A stretch of DNA of 64,000 nucleotides from JADGHX01 sp963837755 (GCA_963837755.1 CAWIOP010000003.1:124001-188000); one strand, 5' to 3'. Counted from the first letter of the stretch, positions 25,494-35,569 are shown. Numbers and translations: made by a program. Notes: a model not told the origin generated them from the sequence alone.

Positions 25494-25579
25494 ATCACGA
25501 CTAGTCGCGCCGCTACCCGAAAAAGACAGCGTGTCGGCGGTGGCTCGATCGAGTCTCCGCTTGCGCCAACCTCAACCGC

Positions 25580-26998
25580 TCATGCAGCGGCCTTGGCGAC
25601 GCCGGGCCGCACTTCGTCGGCGGAGGCCTTGTCGTCGAGCGTGAGGCTTCTGAACCGCGCGTAGCAGAGCAGGGTAACGCCCAACGCCGCGACGGCTCCC
25701 ACCACCATGGGCGATGCGGCCCACATGAACAGCTCGCTCAACGGCATGTTCTGCGCGATGAGCACGCCGCCGATGATGGGGCTGACGATCGACCCGATGC
25801 GCCCGATGCCGAGCGCCCAGCCCACGCCCTTCGAGCGTGCTTCCGTCGGGTAGATGAGCCCCGAGCACGCGTTGTTGCCGAACTGCACGCCCAGCACGGC
25901 AAACCCTGCGAGGCCGGTGACGAACGTCGTCATGAGGTGCGAGTTGTCGCTCAGCCCCATGCTGAAGATCGCGATGGGCGCGAGCACGAACAGCGCCACG
26001 ATGGCGGAGAAGCCGAACCGGTTCAGCACCATGCTCACGAGCAAACCGCCCACCGTGCCGCCCACGTGATACAGCGAGCTTGCGAACGCCGCTTCCTTCG
26101 GCGACAGGCCGTTGCTCTCGAGGATGATCGGGATCCAGTTGTTCAGGAAGAAGTTCGCCATGAGCGTGGTGGCGAAACAGATCCACAGCAGCGGCGTGAT
26201 GTAGCGCAGGCTGCCGCGGAAGATCTGCGCAAGTCCCAGGAACCCGCTGCGCGCCTCCGGAATGCCCGCGAGCTTTTCGGCGCTCGGCGCGGCCACGAAC
26301 TGCGCATCGGTGGCGATGTTGAGATCCGGCCGCATGATGCGCGTGATTTTCAATAGCTCCTCGCGCCGCTGCGGCCGGTTGGCGAGGAATTTCACAGACT
26401 CGGGCAGCACGAACCACAGGCACGCCGCCACCGTGAGCGGCACCACTCCACCCACCACGAACAGAATCTCCCAGCCGAAATGCGGCACGACCCAGCCAGC
26501 GACGTATCCCGGCGTGCCGCTGCCGAGCGTGATGCCGGTGAACATGAGCACCACCAGCGTGGCGCGCCAGCGGCGCGGCGAGAGCTCTGCGTTGAGCGCG
26601 ATGGTGTTCGGCATGAGGCCGCCGATGCCGATGCCGGTGAGGAAGCGCAGCACCGTCATCTGGTCGAGGTTCGCGGTCAGCGTCATGGAGAGCGTGCCGA
26701 GCCCGAAAATCACCGAGCCCAGGACGATGGCGAGGCGCCGCCCGTACTTGTCGCCGATGTAGCCGAGCAGCGGTGCGCCGAACAGGACCCCGACGTTGCT
26801 GGCGGCGAAGGCATAACCGAATGCGCTGCGCGGCACGCCCCATTCCCGCACGAGCTCGGGCGCCGCGAACGACAAGGCGGAGATGTCGAACCCGTCCGCG
26901 AACATGGCGAGCCACGACCACAGCAGGAGCTTGATGCTGAACCAGCCGATTTTCTGATCGTCGACCAGCGGCTCGATCTGAACGGTTTGTTGACTCAA
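25580..26998 (-). CDS. MFS transporter, aromatic acid:H+ symporter (AAHS/PcaK-like)
   Basis: A 472-residue protein with 12 membrane segments. Start TTG 26998 gives MSQQTVQIEPLVDDQKIGWF, with AGATGAGGCG upstream. MFADGFDISALSF in TM1 matches the DGxD signature of AAHS transporters. GYIGDKYGRR is the cytoplasmic loop 2-3 motif, and the family's second copy is RSKGVGWALGIGRIGS. PcaK/BenK relatives import hydroxybenzoates and similar acids. This fits the ring-cleavage genes further along, though they are over 10 kb away. A longer open frame to 27139 overlaps the OYE pseudogene and is not needed. Confidence 0.88.
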   Translation of the reverse strand: MSQQTVQIEPLVDDQKIGWFSIKLLLWSWLAMFADGFDISALSFAAPELVREWGVPRSAFGYAFAASNVGVLFGAPLLGYIGDKYGRRLAIVLGSVIFGLGTLSMTLTANLDQMTVLRFLTGIGIGGLMPNTIALNAELSPRRWRATLVVLMFTGITLGSGTPGYVAGWVVPHFGWEILFVVGGVVPLTVAACLWFVLPESVKFLANRPQRREELLKITRIMRPDLNIATDAQFVAAPSAEKLAGIPEARSGFLGLAQIFRGSLRYITPLLWICFATTLMANFFLNNWIPIILESNGLSPKEAAFASSLYHVGGTVGGLLVSMVLNRFGFSAIVALFVLAPIAIFSMGLSDNSHLMTTFVTGLAGFAVLGVQFGNNACSGLIYPTEARSKGVGWALGIGRIGSIVSPIIGGVLIAQNMPLSELFMWAASPMVVGAVAALGVTLLCYARFRSLTLDDKASADEVRPGVAKAAA

Positions 26999-27065
26999 AA
27001 TCGCCTCATCTCTCAACGATTCGGCGGAAAATGCCGCCGCCCCCTGCCACGTAAGCCCGAACCCC

Positions 27066-27516
27066 TTGCTGTTCTCGAGCCATGTCCCTGGAAGCCGCAC
27101 GCTCCCCAACCGCATCGTCATGGCGCCCATGACGCGCAATCGCGCCGTGGGAGGGAACGTACCGCACTCGGCCGCGCCGCTCTACTACTCTGCAGCGGGC
27201 AGCGGCCGGGCTGCTGATCGCAGAGGGCTCGCAGGTGAGCCGCAAAGGGGTGGGTTATATCCGCACGCCCGGGCTGCACAGCGCCGAGCAGGTGGAAACC
27301 TGGCGCACTGTAACCGATGCCGTGCATCGCGCGGGCGGGCCGCATTTTCGCGCAGCTGTGGCACACGGGCCGCGTGTCGCACCCGGACTTCCTGGAGGGT
27401 GAGCTGCCCGTGGCGCCGTCGGCCATCGCGCCGCGCCGCTGAACGAGCCGGATTTCTCCACGTTCTTCCAGGGCGAGGAACAGGGCTATACGGATTATCC
27501 GGCGCTCGCCGGATAA
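27066..27516 (+). pseudogene. Old Yellow Enzyme (NADH:flavin oxidoreductase) remnant
   Basis: The N-terminal OYE sequence is readable in successive frames: LPNRIVMAPMTRNRAVGGNV, then GLLIAEGSQVSRKGVGYIRT, then QLWHTGRVSHPDFLEGELPV. These are conserved FMN-barrel segments. It then jumps directly to LNEPDFSTFFQGEEQGYTDY, the family C-terminus, with stop at 27514-27516. About 220-240 internal codons are missing and at least two frameshifts occur. The gene is dead and cannot bind FMN. It lies head-to-head with the aromatic-acid MFS gene. Confidence 0.85.
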
Positions 27517-27560
27517 CGGTGGCCTGAGGTCGGCGCCACCGATGCAGCGAGTGTCGTGCG

Positions 27561-28397
27561 CTACTGCTTCGGCGTGGCGAACACCTGCGCCCAGTACACG
27601 CCGGACTCGCTCTTCGGGTCGACGACGTACGCGATGCCCATTTCAGTGAAGCGCGCGTTCATCAGGTTCTCGCAGTGGCCGGGGCTGTCGAGCCAGCCCT
27701 GCATCACTTCCTCCGGCGTGGTCGGGCCGGAAGCCACGTTTTCGCCCACTGTGCGCCACGAATAGCCCTCGCGCGTGACGCGCACCGCGGGCGTGCTGCC
27801 GTCGGAGCCTTCGTGCGCGAGCATGTTGTGCCTGGCCATGTCGCGCGCGTGCTCGCGAGCCGCACCGCCAAGCCGCTTCGCGAGAGTGAGCGGTGGCGCG
27901 GACGAGAACGTCTTGCCGCCGCACCGGCGCGAACGCGAGCGCGCCTGGTTCGCCAGCTTCAATACGCGCTCGCTCACCGCCGATGCGTTTCCCAGCGCGG
28001 GTGCGCCGAACGGCTCGGCCAGCACGATCCACACGTTATCGCCTCGCTTCTCCAGGCCGATCTCGCGCACCGCTTCGTCGCGCAGCTCACCGCAGGCGCG
28101 CTGTGCGAGCGTGCGCGCGACATCCGCGTTGTCGTCGGCGTTGGACACGAACAGCGAAGACGAATGCAGCGCTCGATAGCCGGCTTTGGACAACGCGTTG
28201 CTCAGCCGCTCGCCCCGCGAGATGCGCTTTGCGACACCGTCGAGCTTGCGGTTCGCCCGCAGCGGCGCCGACACGCCGCGCTTGCCGTCGCAGCCTCTGG
28301 CGCGCACGTCGTTGATGGTGTCGATCAGGCTCGCGCGCGCCAGCCCCGGCGAGGCGCACATCGCCAGTGCGACCATGAGCCCGGCCAGCTTGCGCAT
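27561..28397 (-). CDS. Secreted CAP-domain (SCP/PR-1-like) protein
   Basis: A 278-residue protein with a signal peptide (MRKLAGLMVALAMCASPGLA). The C-terminal half is a CAP domain: HNMLAHEGSDG, GENVASG, and WLDSPGHCENLMNARFTEMG with the conserved His/Glu of the CAP cleft. The N-terminal half (about residues 25-140) contains several Cys and is not recognised. Start ATG 28397 overlaps the stop of a 51-codon upstream frame (TGATG), implying coupling. Bacterial CAP proteins are extracellular and mostly of unknown function. Confidence 0.85.
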   Translation of the reverse strand: MRKLAGLMVALAMCASPGLARASLIDTINDVRARGCDGKRGVSAPLRANRKLDGVAKRISRGERLSNALSKAGYRALHSSSLFVSNADDNADVARTLAQRACGELRDEAVREIGLEKRGDNVWIVLAEPFGAPALGNASAVSERVLKLANQARSRSRRCGGKTFSSAPPLTLAKRLGGAAREHARDMARHNMLAHEGSDGSTPAVRVTREGYSWRTVGENVASGPTTPEEVMQGWLDSPGHCENLMNARFTEMGIAYVVDPKSESGVYWAQVFATPKQ

Positions 28398-28552
28398 CAC
28401 AGGTCGAACAGTTTCATCGAGTCGACCTTTGACGGCGACGACGCGGCCGCGAGCCGCTGGGCCACTTGTGCCTGTGTCACGGCTGGCGCAGCGACGCCTG
28501 CGGCCACCGTGGTGCCCAGGGCGCCCAGCAAGGTGCGACGGTCGATGGTCAT
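28397..28552 (-). CDS. Small protein with Tat-like signal, coupled to the CAP gene
   Basis: A 51-residue frame beginning MTIDRRTLLGALGTTVAAGV. The twin Arg followed by a mildly hydrophobic stretch and an Ala-rich cleavage region (AVTQAQ) looks like a Tat signal peptide. It leaves only about 20 mature residues, ending KLFDL. Its TGA overlaps the CAP gene's ATG by one base. It may be a remnant of a larger Tat-exported enzyme, a leader for coupled translation, or a genuine small exported protein. The start has no strong ribosome site. Confidence 0.5.
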   Translation of the reverse strand: MTIDRRTLLGALGTTVAAGVAAPAVTQAQVAQRLAAASSPSKVDSMKLFDL

Positions 28553-28666
28553 GTTCAATTTCCCCCCTATCTCCGGCACGGATTCGGTTCGTATGATAGC
28601 GGGGCGCGCACCAGGCGTGCGCAGCGGGCCATCGCAGGGACGCATCCGCAAGGGAACGAGAGAACA

Positions 28667-30310
28667 ATGAACGCAACCGTCGCCGAACCAATGCCGGGCT
28701 TTCTGTCGCGCGAGCGAATCGTCGCGGGGCCCCGATTCAATCGCTGGCTGGTGCCGCCCGCGGCGCTGGCCATTCACCTGTGCATCGGCATGGCGTATGG
28801 CTTCTCGGTGTTCTGGCTGCCGTTGTCGAAATCCATCGGCATTACCCAGTCGGTGGCCTGCCCCGCGGGCATGAGCACGCTTGCGCAACTCTTCACCACC
28901 GCCTGCGACTGGAAAGTATCGATGCTGGGGTGGACCTACACGCTCTTCTTCGTTCTGCTGGGCCTTTCCGCGGCGACGTGGGGCGGGTGGCTGGAGCGCG
29001 CGGGGCCGCGCAAGGCGGGCGTGGTTTCCGCCGTGTGCTGGTGCGGTGGGTTCGTCATTTCGTCCGTCGGTGTCATGACGCATCAGCTGTGGCTCATGTG
29101 GCTCGGCTCGGGCGTCATCGGCGGCATTGGCCTGGGGCTGGGCTACATCTCGCCGGTGTCGACGCTCATCAAGTGGTTTCCGGACCGGCGCGGCATGGCG
29201 ACGGGGATGGCCATCATGGGGTTCGGCGGCGGCGCCATGATCGGCTCGCCGCTGGCGGACCGGCTGATGAAGCTCTATGCCTCGCCCACGTCGGTGGGCG
29301 TGTGGGAAACGTTTCTCACGCTCGCGGCCATCTATTTCGTGTTCATGATCTGCGGGGCGCTCGGCTATCGCGTGCCGCGTGAAGGCTGGCGACCGGCGGG
29401 CTGGGCACCGCCTGCGGCCGCGTCACATGGCCTCATCACACGGCGCAACGTGCACCTCGACGTGGCGTGGCGCACGAAGCAGTTCTGGCTGCTATGGGGA
29501 GTGCTGTGCCTCAACGTCAGCGCGGGCATCGGCATACTGGGCATGGCTTCGCCACTGCTGCAGGAGGTGTTCGCGGGCCGGCTCATCGGCGTCGATGCGT
29601 CGTTCACCGAGCTCAACGCCGCGCAGCTGGCGCAAATCGCCGCGATAGCGGCGGGCTTCACGGGGCTGCTGTCGCTCGCCAACATTTTTGGGCGCATTTT
29701 CTGGGCCTCGCTGTCGGATCGCATCGGCCGCAAGGCGACGTATTCGGTGTTCTTCCTGCTCGGCTTCGCACTGTATTCGTCGATTCCGTGGACGGCTGCG
29801 GCGGGCAGCCTCGCGCTGTTCGTTGCGTTCTTCTTCGTGATTCTTTCGATGTATGGCGGCGGCTTCGCCACGGTGCCGGCTTATCTGGCGGACATCTTCG
29901 GCACGAAGATGGTCGGCGCGATTCACGGGCGGTTGCTCACCGCGTGGTCCATGGCGGGCATCCTCGGGCCCGTCATCGTCAACTACATCCGGGAGTACCA
30001 GCTCGATCACGGCGTGGCGCGGGCGAACGCGTACAGCATCACCATGTACATTCTGGCGGGGCTGCTGGCGGTTGGGTTTCTGTGCAACTGGCTCGTGAAG
30101 CCGGTGGCCGAAAAGCACTACATGAAGGACGACGCGGACGCGGCAATGCCGGCCACGGCGCCGGCGAACGTTAGTGTGCAGGAAGACGCGGTGGTGGATG
30201 AGCCGGCGATCAATCCGGTGCTGGTTGTGCTGGCGTGGTTGGCCGTTTGGATTCCGATCGGGTGGGGAGTCTGGGTGACTCTGGAAAAGACGGTGGTGCT
30301 GTTCAGGTGA
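28667..30310 (+). CDS. MFS transporter, OFA (oxalate/formate antiporter-like) family
   Basis: A 547-residue protein starting at ATG 28667 with an AGGGAACGAGAG region upstream. Twelve membrane segments are predicted. The first, PPAALAIHLCIGMAYGFSVF, and GYISPVSTLIKWFPDRRGMA match OFA transporters. A long cytoplasmic insertion and C-terminal tail (about residues 485-515, acidic) precede a last hydrophobic segment, WLAVWIPIGWGVWVTLEKTV, giving an extra helix. Such proteins exchange organic anions such as oxalate/formate; the substrate here is not established. The TonB-dependent receptor follows. Confidence 0.85.
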   Translation: MNATVAEPMPGFLSRERIVAGPRFNRWLVPPAALAIHLCIGMAYGFSVFWLPLSKSIGITQSVACPAGMSTLAQLFTTACDWKVSMLGWTYTLFFVLLGLSAATWGGWLERAGPRKAGVVSAVCWCGGFVISSVGVMTHQLWLMWLGSGVIGGIGLGLGYISPVSTLIKWFPDRRGMATGMAIMGFGGGAMIGSPLADRLMKLYASPTSVGVWETFLTLAAIYFVFMICGALGYRVPREGWRPAGWAPPAAASHGLITRRNVHLDVAWRTKQFWLLWGVLCLNVSAGIGILGMASPLLQEVFAGRLIGVDASFTELNAAQLAQIAAIAAGFTGLLSLANIFGRIFWASLSDRIGRKATYSVFFLLGFALYSSIPWTAAAGSLALFVAFFFVILSMYGGGFATVPAYLADIFGTKMVGAIHGRLLTAWSMAGILGPVIVNYIREYQLDHGVARANAYSITMYILAGLLAVGFLCNWLVKPVAEKHYMKDDADAAMPATAPANVSVQEDAVVDEPAINPVLVVLAWLAVWIPIGWGVWVTLEKTVVLFR

Positions 30311-30326
30311 CGCGGGTCGTCGCGCG

Positions 30327-30385
30327 CGGCGGCTCACTCGAAGAGGACCTTGGCGGGGACCGACCGTAAGACCGACCCATCGGGG
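30327..30385. repeat. Dispersed repeat of about 58 bp, copy 1
   Basis: It shares the run CTCGAAGAGGACCTTGGCGG and flanking bases with a copy at 63081-63138, with about seven differences and one indel over 58-59 bp. Read on the minus strand, both copies end with the same VPAKVLFE-stop peptide, so it could be the tail of a protein or an insertion-sequence end. The rest of the 350-bp gap between the OFA transporter and the TonB receptor holds a lysine-rich minus frame (30303-30506) that I do not trust as a gene. Confidence 0.7.
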
Positions 30386-30660
30386 CCTTGCCCGCATCGG
30401 CGTCGTCCGCGCTGGCGCGCGCGGCGCTGTTGCGCCGGGTGTCGCCAGGCGCGCCGGTCTTGCGCGCACGTTTTGCCGCGCGGCCTTTGTTGTTGTTCTG
30501 CCTCATGTGACTGGTCTGGTCCCGCCTGATGGATGTGCGAGTCTACGATCGCGCCTGAAGGTTGACTGCGCCAACGACCTATATCATGGTCTGCCGAAAC
30601 CAGCCCGTGCAGAAGACGAATCATCGTGCGCGCGGGGTGGCGGGAAGAGGGGGAAACCAT

Positions 30661-33046
30661 GATCCGCAATCAGTTCCGGGCCTTCGGGCCCGTCCGCGCC
30701 GCGTGCGCTCTCGCTGCTGTAACAGGGCTCACCGCCATGCCGGCGGGCGCCCAGAGCCTGGAAGAAGTCGTCGTCACGGCCGAGCGCCGCGAGATGGCCT
30801 TGCAGGACACGCCCATCTCCGATCATGGCCCTGTCCACGGAAGCGCTGGAGCGCAAGGGCATCGAAGATATCGGCGACGTGGCGCTGTTCACGCCGAACC
30901 TCGCCATCAACGGCTCCGCGGCTACGGCAACAACCAGCCCACGTTCTCCATCCGCGGCATCTCCGGCGGTGGCGGCGCCACGAGCGAGCGCGGCGTCGCG
31001 CTATACATCGATGGCATCTACGTGCCGCGAACCAACGGCTCGGTCTTCAAGGTGTTCGACATCGAGCGCATCGAAGTGCTGCGTGGCCCGCAGGGCACGC
31101 TCTTCGGCCGCAACAGCAAGGCGGTGCGGTGCGCCTCGTCACCCGGCAGCCGAGGCCGGAGTTCGAAAGCTACGTGCGCGGCACGCTGGGCAACTTCGAC
31201 CGCCGAGACATCAGCGGCATGGTCAACATGCCGGTGGGCGACAAGCTCGCTGTCCGCGCGCAAGGCGCATATCTCGAGCAGGATGGCTACGTCAAGCGCG
31301 CCACGCAGGAGCTCGGTGGTTCCGAAGACTGTGGTCGGCGCGCCTGCAGGCGGCCTACACATTCAGCGACAACGTGAAAGCTGACGTTCGGCGGCGCTGT
31401 ACAGCGATTCGAAGTCCGATGGCTCGCCGCAGGACATCGGAGACGTTCGACATGGCGCCCGGCAACGTGCAGGGCAATTACGCCGACTGGCTGTCCGATG
31501 CTTGCGTGCTGGCGGGGCAGCCGCGACTTGCTACGGTGGATGATCCGCGCCTCGTGCTCGACGACTACACCCTGCCGGCCATTCTGCCTGCTCGACGATT
31601 TCGATCCCGACTGGGATGCCGCCTGCGAGCAGCGCAACAACAACAAGTATTACCAGCTCGATGCGAAGCTCGCAGTGGGAGCTGAGCGACAACCTGAAGC
31701 TCACGTCCACCAGTGGCTACGCGAAGCTCGATCACATCGGCGCAACCGACTGGCAGCTGCTCGGCACCGAGCGGCGCCCCGACAACGTCGAATCCAAAGT
31801 GCTCTACCAGGAGTTCCAGCTCAACGCCGGCCTCTTCGGCAGCCGCGTGGACCTGGTGACGGGCGTCAACTTCTTCCAGGAGAAGTCTTCTTCGGCGGGC
31901 TTCCTGCTGAACCGGCGCGGCACCAGCACCTTCAGCCCCGCGGGCGGGGCGCAGAACGGCAACGGCAACGCGGGTCTCTTCATCACCGCGAACAACGCCG
32001 TCGAGCAGAAATCGACTTCCTTCGGCTGGTTCAACAGCGCCACCTGGCACGCCACGACGAAGCTGAACCTCACCGTGGGCGCGCGCCTCGCCTACGACGA
32101 GAAGGAGATCGAACAGACGCGCTTCGCCGCCGCCGACTTCGTGCCGGCGCCGGGCACCACCTCGACAACCGTCAACGCCGATGACAGCTGGAGCGAAATC
32201 GACTGGCGCGGCACGGTGGACTACCACTTCACCGACGACGTCATGACCTACGTCACGGCTTCCAAGGCGTACCGCGCCGGCCAGTACACCATCAACGTAC
32301 TGCCGCTGATTCCGGGCCCGCTGCAGAGCGACGACTTCATCAATCCGGTGCCGCCGGAGAAAGTCGTCAACTACGAGCTCGGCGCGCGCAGCAGCTGGTT
32401 CGACGACCGGCTGCGCATCAACCCCACCGGGTTCTTCATGTTCTGGAGCAGCCGCCAGGCCGCGCGCCAGATCGTGGACCCGACCACGGCCACCGGCTTC
32501 CGCATCGGCATCGTCGATTCGGGGGACGTGAACGTCTACGGCGTGGAGCTCGATGCGCAGTTCGCCGCGACGGACTGGCTGTCGTTGAACGGCGGCTTCG
32601 GCATCACGCGCTACAAGGTGAAGAATCCGACCGCCAACACGGGCCCGAATCTCTTCCCGGCGCAGGCCTCGCCCAGCGGCAATTTCGGTGTGACGGCCAA
32701 AGTGCCGACGGCCAGCGCTGGCGGCCTTGCGGTCAACCTGAACTACGCCTACGTCGGCGAGCAGGAGACGCACCCGACGGCCAATTCGGATTCATCGTAC
32801 AAAATGCCGAGCTACGGCCTCGTGAATGGGCGCGTGCAGTGGACTTCGCCGGGCGCGCGCAACACGGTTTCGCTGTTCGCGAACAATCTGCTGGACAAGA
32901 CCTACGCCAGCTATGCCACGCGCTTCGGCGGAGGTTTCTGGGACGCCGGCAGCGGCGCCGGCGTGGCTGCGCCGCTGCGCTCCGCGCTGGGCGCCGTGCG
33001 CGGACGGCCGCGGGAGTTCGGCATCTCCGTGCAGCACAACTTCTAG
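30661..33046 (+). pseudogene. TonB-dependent receptor, frameshifted (pseudogene or sequencing errors)
   Basis: Starts MIRNQFRAFGPVRAACALAA, with a signal peptide and the TonB-box-like EEVVVTAERRE. The plug domain follows (FSIRGISGGGGATSERGVAL, IERIEVLRGPQGTLFGRNS), and an outer-membrane beta barrel ends in an aromatic residue (ISVQHNF). At least five frameshifts lie between 30820 and 31650. Several match loss of one base in a run (CCC to CC before GCGGCTAC; GGG to GG in the GGAVRL codons). The downstream half (from about 31616) is open. If real, the gene is inactive; if the indels are errors, it is an 790-residue receptor for an aromatic or siderophore ligand. Confidence 0.85.
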
Positions 33047-33062
33047 CGCTGCACGGGCCGGA

Positions 33063-33083
33063 TGCGCCGGCGCTACCGGCGCA
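33063..33083. terminator. Hairpin between convergent genes
   Basis: TGCGCCGG/CCGGCGCA, an 8-bp stem with a 5-nt loop, lies between the convergent TonB receptor and DUF885 genes. There is no U-tract. Confidence 0.45.
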
Positions 33084-33104
33084 CGGTTGGGGTGGCGGTG
33101 CTCG

Positions 33105-34865
33105 TCAATTCGAGCGGCCGCCGCTGCCTTGCGAGGGAACGAAGCGCGTCATCACCGCCTGCTCCAGCAGGTCGAGCGGCAGCAGGCCTTCGTTGATGAT
33201 GAAGTCGTGGTACGGCTGCTCCGTGAACCTGTCGCCGAGCGCCAGCTCGGTGCGCGCGCGTAGCGCTTCGAGCCGGCTGTATCCGTAGAAGTAGGACGTG
33301 GCCTGGCCCGGCGCGTCGAACGTGTAGCGGTCCACCTCTGTCTTCGCGAACGGCTCGGAAATCATCACTTCCTGCGTCAGGATACGCAGCGCCGCGTCCG
33401 GCTCGATGAGGCCGAGATTGAGCATGGGGTCGAGGAAGGCGCGCGCCGCGCGCAACATGCGCATCTGCAGCGTGCCGATCTGGCCTTCCAGGGGCAGGTA
33501 CTGCTTCATCTCGGCTTCCGCGTAGAGCGCCCAGCCTTCGACGTTCACGGAGTTGAACGCGTAGACCACACGTGCGCTCGACACGCCGCGCTCGAGCATG
33601 CCCGCGAACTGCAGCTCATGCCCGGGGCGGCACTCGTGCGCGGTGATGGTCCAGCTGATGGCGTCGGAGTCGAAGTCGTCCATGGCCGCGCCCTGCGTGT
33701 TCTTCAGCGGCAGCACGAATTCCGCGGGCTCGCCTGAGTTGCCGATGAGGCGTGGCGTGTCGAGGTGAGGCGCGGGGGATGCGGCGGCTTCCGCCTCGGT
33801 GGACAGGCGAATTGCGGCGTCACGCTTCGGCAGCGTAACGATATTCTGCTTGCGAATGGTGTCTTCGAGCTGCGCGAGATGCGACTTGTATAGCGGCAGC
33901 ACCTGATCCGGCGGCACGCGGTTCTTTTTCAACTCGCGAATCACGTCGCGGTAGCCCGCGGATTTGTAGCCCTCCTGGTTCGCGACGATGCGCGCCAGCG
34001 AATCCAGCTCGTCCCGCGTCTGCAGGTAGGCGAACAGGGCGCGCTGCATGAGGTCGCGTGGGTCGGCTTCGACTCCGTAGGCCTTGAGGTTGTCCGCATA
34101 GATCTCGGGCGGCAGGCGGTTCGTCTTGCGCGCACGCGGTAGCACCGTGGCACGCACCCACTCGTTGTGCTCTTTCAGCTCGCGAGTGAGCGCATCGAGA
34201 TCTTTCTGCCAGCCCTTCAGGCCGCTCTTCTTCAGCAGATCGCGAATGCCATCGACGTAGCGCGGCGCATTGTCCAGATGCTGTTGGACTTCAACGACCC
34301 ACGGCCAGGTGAGCGAGCCGTTGCCCATGCGTTCTTCGATGCGCGCGCGAGCGAGCTTCGTGATGGGCTCATAGCCGCGCTCCGTGCCGGCGTAACGGCG
34401 CAGGCGCACCAGCGCCGCCGGGTGGCGCTTCTTCGCCACGCGGGCGTCGAGCAGGTCCTGAAAGCTGGAGAACACCGATTTGCCGACATCGAAATACGGA
34501 ATCATCAGGCGGCGGTTCAACGCCGATGTGGCGCTCTGGCGCTGCGCGGCCTTGATGAGAATCTCCACGTCCTGCCTGGCGCGCTCGTCCGTGACGCTGC
34601 CGCGCGCGGCTTCGAGCCTGGTAATTGTCGCAGCGAGGTCCGCTTCCAGGCGCTCGTCGTTTTCTGGCTCGAGGTCGAACACCAGCGCGTCGTACTGCTC
34701 CAGGCCCAGATCTGCCGCGGATTCAGGCTGATAGCGCGCGTTCGTCTCCAGCAGGATCTGCGTGTACTGGTTGCTCTGCGTAATCCATTCCGCCTCGGCC
34801 GCCTGCGCGGCGCCAGCCGCTACGAAAGTGCCGAGTGCCAGGACAGTTGTGACGAATCGTTGCAT
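33105..34865 (-). CDS. DUF885 family protein, putative secreted metallopeptidase
   Basis: A 586-residue protein starting MQRFVTTVLALGTFVAAGAA, a clear signal peptide; the start at 34865 is preferred over an upstream ATG. The family's metal-site signature HECRPGHELQF (HExxPGHxxQ) lies near residue 404, followed by NVEGWALYAE, which supplies the downstream Glu. DUF885 proteins resemble M2/M32-like zinc peptidases. It is probably a periplasmic peptide or ester hydrolase. It is convergent with the TonB receptor and may act on imported or extracellular peptides. The substrate is unknown. Confidence 0.88.
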   Translation of the reverse strand: MQRFVTTVLALGTFVAAGAAQAAEAEWITQSNQYTQILLETNARYQPESAADLGLEQYDALVFDLEPENDERLEADLAATITRLEAARGSVTDERARQDVEILIKAAQRQSATSALNRRLMIPYFDVGKSVFSSFQDLLDARVAKKRHPAALVRLRRYAGTERGYEPITKLARARIEERMGNGSLTWPWVVEVQQHLDNAPRYVDGIRDLLKKSGLKGWQKDLDALTRELKEHNEWVRATVLPRARKTNRLPPEIYADNLKAYGVEADPRDLMQRALFAYLQTRDELDSLARIVANQEGYKSAGYRDVIRELKKNRVPPDQVLPLYKSHLAQLEDTIRKQNIVTLPKRDAAIRLSTEAEAAASPAPHLDTPRLIGNSGEPAEFVLPLKNTQGAAMDDFDSDAISWTITAHECRPGHELQFAGMLERGVSSARVVYAFNSVNVEGWALYAEAEMKQYLPLEGQIGTLQMRMLRAARAFLDPMLNLGLIEPDAALRILTQEVMISEPFAKTEVDRYTFDAPGQATSYFYGYSRLEALRARTELALGDRFTEQPYHDFIINEGLLPLDLLEQAVMTRFVPSQGSGGRSN

Positions 34866-34999
34866 CGAGGGCTCCGGGCCAACGTGGTGCACGCCCCGCG
34901 ACGGGGAACCGGCATTGGGCGCGCGACAGGTTCCTGCAAGGTATGTCCCGTCAGACTAGCCCAACGCGCGCGGACTGACACTCATGAAACCGCTCATGC

Positions 35000-35194
35000 C
35001 AGTACAACAGCTACAAGGAATACCAGGACTGGCAGACGGAGATGCGCAAGACCTTCAGCATCGCGCCGCGTGCGCGAGGCGTGACGCGCATGAGCGCGGC
35101 CGGTGCGGGCGTGGCGCTCGATCCTGGCGTTACTTTCATGGCGGCCCCGATGCTGTCCACCATGCCGGCGCCGCTACCCGCCGAGAGCAGGTAG
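35000..35194 (+). pseudogene. 64-codon gene fragment
   Basis: The frame beginning QYNSYKEYQDWQTEMRKTF and ending at TAG 35192-35194 looks protein-like at its start but has no initiator in front. It is preceded by an in-frame TGA (34986-34988 region) and followed by Ala/Pro/Met-rich sequence. I do not recognise the family. The surrounding 750-bp gap (34866-35618) appears to be a decayed locus with this scrap, a C9 run near 35385 and one small frame near 35447. Confidence 0.4.
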
Positions 35195-35446
35195 CGCAGC
35201 TCTTCAGCCCCTCCCACTCATGCTGGCTCGGTTGTGATACAGGTGCGGGGAGTGACGGATTCCGGGCGCATTCGCTGGAAGCGGCCGTGACCGATGGCGC
35301 TTGCGCCTGGCGGTGTCGGGGCCTGAGGAACACATTGTCAACTCACTGCCCATACAGTGCCCCGTGTCGGAGCGTCCCCACACGCCCCCCCCCGCGTGAA
35401 ATTTCGGCCCCGCCGTTGCCTTCAGAGCGCGTCGCATGTCATAAGA

Positions 35447-35569
35447 GTGCCCCGCAAAATCCGCTACCGGCGCGTGCCGGGCTACGACATGCTCGAATAC
35501 GTGTGCGAGAACTACCGCGAATATGTGGATGAGAATGGCGTAACGAGAATGCGGCTGCAGCCGCAGTGA
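35447..35569 (+). CDS. Small hypothetical protein or gene 3' end
   Basis: A 40-codon frame from GTG 35447 reads PRKIRYRRVPGYDMLEYVCE followed by NYREYVDENGVTRMRLQPQ. The amino-acid mix is natural, unlike shadow frames here. It has no clear Shine-Dalgarno site and no known family. It could be the C-terminus of a gene whose 5' part has been lost. It lies 50 bp before the next secreted unknown. Confidence 0.4.
   Translation: MPRKIRYRRVPGYDMLEYVCENYREYVDENGVTRMRLQPQ

Noticed and set aside
30303..30506. Lysine-rich 67-codon minus-strand gene
   Set aside because: It has no ribosome site or known family, and it overlaps the dispersed repeat; the part shared with copy 2 is only the repeat itself.
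34984..35532. A 182-codon plus-strand gene
   Set aside because: Its translation is Arg/Cys/Ala-rich and unlike a protein; a neighbouring frame reads more naturally but is only a fragment.
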